Source: Paralcaligenes sp039935015 (lineage in GTDB: Bacteria; Pseudomonadota; Gammaproteobacteria; Burkholderiales; Burkholderiaceae_B). Taken from it: a DNA stretch of 9,003 bases. The position numbers and the translations under genes are program-made. Shown here piece after piece: positions 6,901 to 9,003 of the stretch; positions within the stretch are counted from its first letter, which is position 1, and each line of letters starts with the position of its first letter. The notes beneath the pieces are model-generated. The model saw only the letters and a program-made list of their open reading frames with translations, was not told the origin of the DNA and ran no database searches. The stretch is taken from assembly GCA_039935015.1 (NCBI GenBank), contig JBDTLC010000135.1:1-9003 (forward strand). Direction: 5' to 3'.

Positions 6901-6905
6901 CTCCT
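6901..6905 (-). promoter_or_regulatory. Ribosome binding site for BKACE, overlapping the upstream stop codon
   Basis: AGGAG on the minus strand, seven bases before the ATG at 6893. The dehydrogenase stop TAG (6906-6904) shares its A and G with this site, so terminating ribosomes can reinitiate. It argues against the TTG at 6914. Confidence 0.75.
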
Positions 6906-7836
6906 ATTTGCCAAGGTTTGCTTTGTTCTTGAAACTAACCAGCTCCATTAACTTCGTGTCTCTCCAGTCGGCCCGCTCTCGAAGCTGGTCGCGCGGCAGC
7001 ATCTGTTCGCGGTGAGCCGCCACATCGTCTATTAACGATTCGGTCCAAGGCTCTACGACAGACTGCTGCGCGGCGATCGACTCATATAAGCCGCCATACC
7101 GGCGACAATAATCAGCGAGGCCTTCAGGCGCATTCAAATCGATCGTCTCAAACGGCCCCATAAAGGCCCATCGCAAGCCCAGCCCATCTTTAATGGTCGC
7201 GTCCACATCGCCTACAGACATATAGCCGTGCTTGACCAGCTTGAAAGCCTCATTTAACACAGCTCCTTGCAGCCTATTCAATACAAAGCCTTCAATTTCT
7301 TTTTTTAATAACACAGGTCTTTGTTTAATGTTGTCCATTAAGTTGACCGTCTGCCGAACCACTTGCTCACTCGTCCACGGCGCACCGCACACCTCCACCA
7401 ACGGAATTAAATGAGGCGGATTTACGGGATGCGCTACGACGCAACGTTCTCTGTTGCTCAATGCCACAGAGAACAAGGACGCCGGAATGCTGGAAGTGGA
7501 ACTTGCCAGCACGGTTTGCCGCGGGCATAACTCATCTAGCAGCTGAAAGATTTCCGTTTTGATCTCTAATTTTTCGGGCAGATTTTCCTGAACATAAACG
7601 GCGCCATCGAGGGCGGTTTCAATCTCGGGGAAAACCTGAATACGCGCTGACGTGGCCTCCTGATCCACCAACAGATCATGCTTGTGCAAAACGCCCAACT
7701 GCGTCGCAATCAGGCCACACACCTCGCTAGCGACCCGACTATCCTTGTCCCATATACGCACTTCATGGCCAGCTCGCGCGAATACAATGGCCCAGGAACG
7801 GCCGATTAAGCCCGCACCAACAATCCCTATCTTCAA
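6904..7836 (-). CDS. 3-hydroxyacyl-CoA dehydrogenase family enzyme, lambda-crystallin/L-gulonate 3-dehydrogenase-like
   Basis: 310 residues, a single HAD unit. The N-terminal Rossmann domain has GAGLIG (7-12) and Asp30 at the end of the second strand, indicating NAD(H). The catalytic pair is present: His136 in AHPVNPP and Glu148 in PLVEV, twelve residues apart as in the family, with SSTSS (112-116) and Asn187 in GFVLNRL. The C-terminal domain segment GLGLRWAFMGPFETIDLNA (218-236) closely resembles CRYL1 (L-gulonate 3-dehydrogenase, lambda-crystallin) more than fatty-acid HADs, so a free 3-hydroxy acid may be the substrate. Carnitine 3-dehydrogenases are related and also occur beside BKACE genes. 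The start is a TTG at 7836 with AAGGAAG upstream (7841-7847); no in-frame ATG fits. The stop TAG lies within the ribosome site of the BKACE gene ten bases ahead, consistent with coupling. Proposed step: 3-hydroxy acid to beta-keto acid for BKACE. Confidence 0.9.
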   Translation of the reverse strand: MKIGIVGAGLIGRSWAIVFARAGHEVRIWDKDSRVASEVCGLIATQLGVLHKHDLLVDQEATSARIQVFPEIETALDGAVYVQENLPEKLEIKTEIFQLLDELCPRQTVLASSTSSIPASLFSVALSNRERCVVAHPVNPPHLIPLVEVCGAPWTSEQVVRQTVNLMDNIKQRPVLLKKEIEGFVLNRLQGAVLNEAFKLVKHGYMSVGDVDATIKDGLGLRWAFMGPFETIDLNAPEGLADYCRRYGGLYESIAAQQSVVEPWTESLIDDVAAHREQMLPRDQLRERADWRDTKLMELVSFKNKANLGK

Positions 7837-7840
7837 GAGG

Positions 7841-7847
7841 CTTCCTT
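7841..7847 (-). promoter_or_regulatory. Ribosome binding site for the HAD-type dehydrogenase TTG start
   Basis: AAGGAAG on the minus strand; its AGGA core is six bases before the TTG at 7836. It supports the rare TTG start. Confidence 0.65.
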
Positions 7848-7881
7848 TTTCGTCGATGCCGTATGGGGCTGCTCCACGGCG

Positions 7882-8652
7882 TCAAAACAGCTTTTCAGTG
7901 TTGCCATCAACGGCTAGCGCCTGCCCTGAAATGTTTTTAGCTAGGTCACTGGCTACAAACACCACCATATTCGCAATATCTTCAGCTGTCACCATACGGT
8001 TCAACGAAGCCTGCTGCTTATAAGTGTTTTCCATCTCGGAAACTGGCTTGCCCAACATTTGCGCCTTGGCCGCAATCACCGCCTGAATCCGTGGCCCGGC
8101 TACTGCACCAGGGCAAATTGCGTTAACGCGAATGCCATGCGGGCCCAGCTCGATCGCCAGCGATTTAGTAAACCCGACCACCGCCCATTTGGAAGCCGAG
8201 TAGGGCGACCTGCCAGCGAAACCCAAGCGGCCCGCAGCGGACGACAAATTGACGATGGAAGGCGCATTCCCCGCACGCAACATGTCCAGACCATATTTCA
8301 CGCACAGAAACTGTCCCGTAATATTTACCGCAAACGTTCTATCCCAATCTGCCTTTTCTATTTTCTCGACCGGGCCGGTAGGCCCCGCCACCCCTGCGTT
8401 GTTTACCAGAATGTCCAGGCCGCCCAGCTTTTTTTTCACCTCACCGAGCAGGCTTTGCACATCGGCTTCGGATGACACATCGGCCACAGCAACGTGATAC
8501 GAGCTATCCTCACCTTTCAGCTTGGCGAGCGTGCCAGAATCAATGTCAGAAACAAAAACCTCGGCTCCCTGAAGCTTGAATTGCTTGGCTATTTCCAGGC
8601 CAATGCCGCTACCTCCCGCCGTTACTAGGACACGTCTGCCGTTCAGGTTCAT
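7882..8652 (-). CDS. Short-chain dehydrogenase/reductase, classical SDR, probably NAD-dependent
   Basis: 256 residues, full classical SDR length. Motifs in order: dinucleotide loop TAGGSGIG (11-18, with Ala replacing the first Gly), Asp36 at the end of the second strand (favouring NAD(H)), NNAG (84-87), catalytic Asn110, Ser138 in NLSSAAG, and Tyr151 and Lys155 in YSASK, so the catalytic tetrad is intact. PGAVAGPRI (181-189) is the usual substrate-loop start. The ATG at 8652 has GGAG eight bases upstream (8661-8664). It is the first gene of the catabolic operon, directly behind a strong promoter that contains the shared palindrome, and is followed after 45 bases by the HAD-type dehydrogenase. 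It probably oxidises a secondary alcohol of the pathway substrate; which alcohol is unknown. It differs from the left-edge SDR, whose motif suggests NADP(H). Confidence 0.93.
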   Translation of the reverse strand: MNLNGRRVLVTAGGSGIGLEIAKQFKLQGAEVFVSDIDSGTLAKLKGEDSSYHVAVADVSSEADVQSLLGEVKKKLGGLDILVNNAGVAGPTGPVEKIEKADWDRTFAVNITGQFLCVKYGLDMLRAGNAPSIVNLSSAAGRLGFAGRSPYSASKWAVVGFTKSLAIELGPHGIRVNAICPGAVAGPRIQAVIAAKAQMLGKPVSEMENTYKQQASLNRMVTAEDIANMVVFVASDLAKNISGQALAVDGNTEKLF

Positions 8653-8694
8653 TGTTTAATCTCCGACCGTTCTGTTCTATTCATTTCACCTGAT

Positions 8695-8708
8695 ATCTGT
8701 GATCACAG
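8695..8708. promoter_or_regulatory. Palindromic operator, copy 2 (before catabolic operon)
   Basis: ATCTGTGATCACAG, with a perfect 12-bp palindrome CTGTGATCACAG at 8697-8708. Outer arms TGAT (8691-8694) and ATCA (8711-8714) also match, giving an interrupted 24-bp dyad. It lies two bases downstream of the -10 box, where a bound protein would block RNA polymerase. The same 14 bases occur beside the GntR gene. The GT-GATC-AC core fits GntR-family sites. Confidence 0.75.
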
Positions 8709-8710
8709 GC

Positions 8711-8740
8711 ATCATAGCAAATAAATAATGATGGTGACAA
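8711..8740 (-). promoter_or_regulatory. Sigma70-like promoter of the SDR-HAD-BKACE operon
   Basis: On the minus strand, TTGTCA (8740-8735) and TATGAT (8716-8711) are 18 bases apart; each box differs from consensus at one position. The predicted transcript start falls at about 8704-8702, inside the palindromic operator, leaving a leader of about 50 bases before the SDR ATG at 8652. Confidence 0.7.
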
Positions 8741-8961
8741 AGAAAATTCGTAGTCACATAAACGCGCTACGTGACATCGGGCTAGATTTCTATATACGAC
8801 CATAGTTGCAAATTGTTTGGTCCGCCGTTGTGCAGCGGCAGCCGTTGTGGCTACCCTCCACGCAATAACCTGCACTCTTTGTGGGTGCCATTGAAGCGAG
8901 AACACCCGAGTCTTTGCGCCTCAAATCCTTAGATAGTGAAACAGAAAGCGGTATAGAATTC
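8741..8961. other. Intergenic region without a recognisable gene
   Basis: About 220 bases, AT-richer than the coding regions. It holds a short minus-strand open frame (8681-8905, 74 codons) with no ribosome site or recognisable protein character, and a 9-base direct repeat GCCGTTGTG at 8824-8832 and 8841-8849. A weak inverted pair GGGTG/CACCC near 8883-8909 could be part of a terminator for a gene from the right, but it lacks a T run. No RNA gene or insertion-sequence end was recognised. Confidence 0.5.
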
Positions 8962-9003
8962 TTACTTTTCCGTGGGCGGATCCCAAGGCAAGGCGTGCTC
9001 GGC
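8962..9003 (-). CDS. Possible C-terminal tail of a gene entering from the right edge
   Basis: An open minus-strand frame enters exactly at base 9003 and ends at TAA (8964-8962), giving 13 residues, AEHALPWDPPTEK. The Pro/Trp-containing tail looks like a real protein end, and the following region towards 8741 has no convincing gene. Too short to assign a family. A chance open frame of this length is quite possible. Confidence 0.25.
   Translation of the reverse strand, partial: AEHALPWDPPTEK

Noticed and set aside
6894..6914. TTG start for BKACE seven codons upstream
   Set aside because: It would overlap the preceding gene by eleven bases with no good ribosome site, while the ATG at 6893 has AGGAG at ideal spacing and starts the family-typical N-terminus.
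8822..8838. GC-rich hairpin CCGC/GCGG in the right flank
   Set aside because: A short stem with one wobble pair and no following T run on either strand; not a credible terminator or RNA gene.
8681..8905. 74-codon minus-strand open frame upstream of the SDR operon
   Set aside because: It covers the promoter and operator, has no ribosome site, and its Cys/Arg/His-mixed translation resembles no protein I recognise.

Overview
The window reads as part of a catabolic and uptake locus from a proteobacterium. The high-affinity branched-chain-type (LIV/HAAT) ABC transporter, the FadR-type GntR regulator and the BKACE/3-hydroxyacid dehydrogenase pair suggest a betaproteobacterium of the Burkholderiales (Alcaligenaceae-like). 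That assignment is inference from gene content and style; no rRNA or other marker is present.

Layout, right to left, because most genes are on the minus strand. (1) 8653-9003 is a mostly non-coding right end. It holds the last 13 codons of an open frame entering from outside (8962-9003) and a strong promoter/operator for operon B. (2) Operon B (8652 to 5961, minus) encodes an NAD-type short-chain dehydrogenase (SDR), a lambda-crystallin/gulonate-dehydrogenase-like 3-hydroxyacyl-CoA dehydrogenase family enzyme, and a BKACE (DUF849) beta-keto acid cleavage enzyme. It ends at a clear intrinsic terminator (5901-5941) that lies inside the 3' end of the regulator gene. (3) A FadR-type GntR regulator (5235-5927, plus) is convergent with operon B and divergent from operon A. 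(4) Operon A (5086 leftward, minus) encodes a Tat-type periplasmic binding protein, a LivH permease, one 836-residue LivM-LivG-LivF fusion, and the N-terminal 87 residues of a second SDR that runs off the left edge.

The main regulatory observation is one palindrome, ATCTGTGATCACAG, found at two places: between the regulator and operon A (5173-5186), and upstream of operon B (8695-8708). At both places it sits directly against the -10 box of a good sigma70-like promoter. At the first it is flanked by the -10 boxes of two face-to-face promoters. The simplest model is that the GntR protein represses its own gene, the transporter operon and the catabolic operon, and that the imported substrate or a metabolite relieves repression.

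Proposed joint function (inference): the ABC system imports an organic acid, possibly a hydroxy acid. SDR and/or HAD-type dehydrogenases oxidise it to a beta-keto acid. BKACE then condenses this with acetyl-CoA to give acetoacetate plus an acyl-CoA. The substrate cannot be read from the sequence. No mobile element, tRNA, rRNA or CRISPR array was seen.
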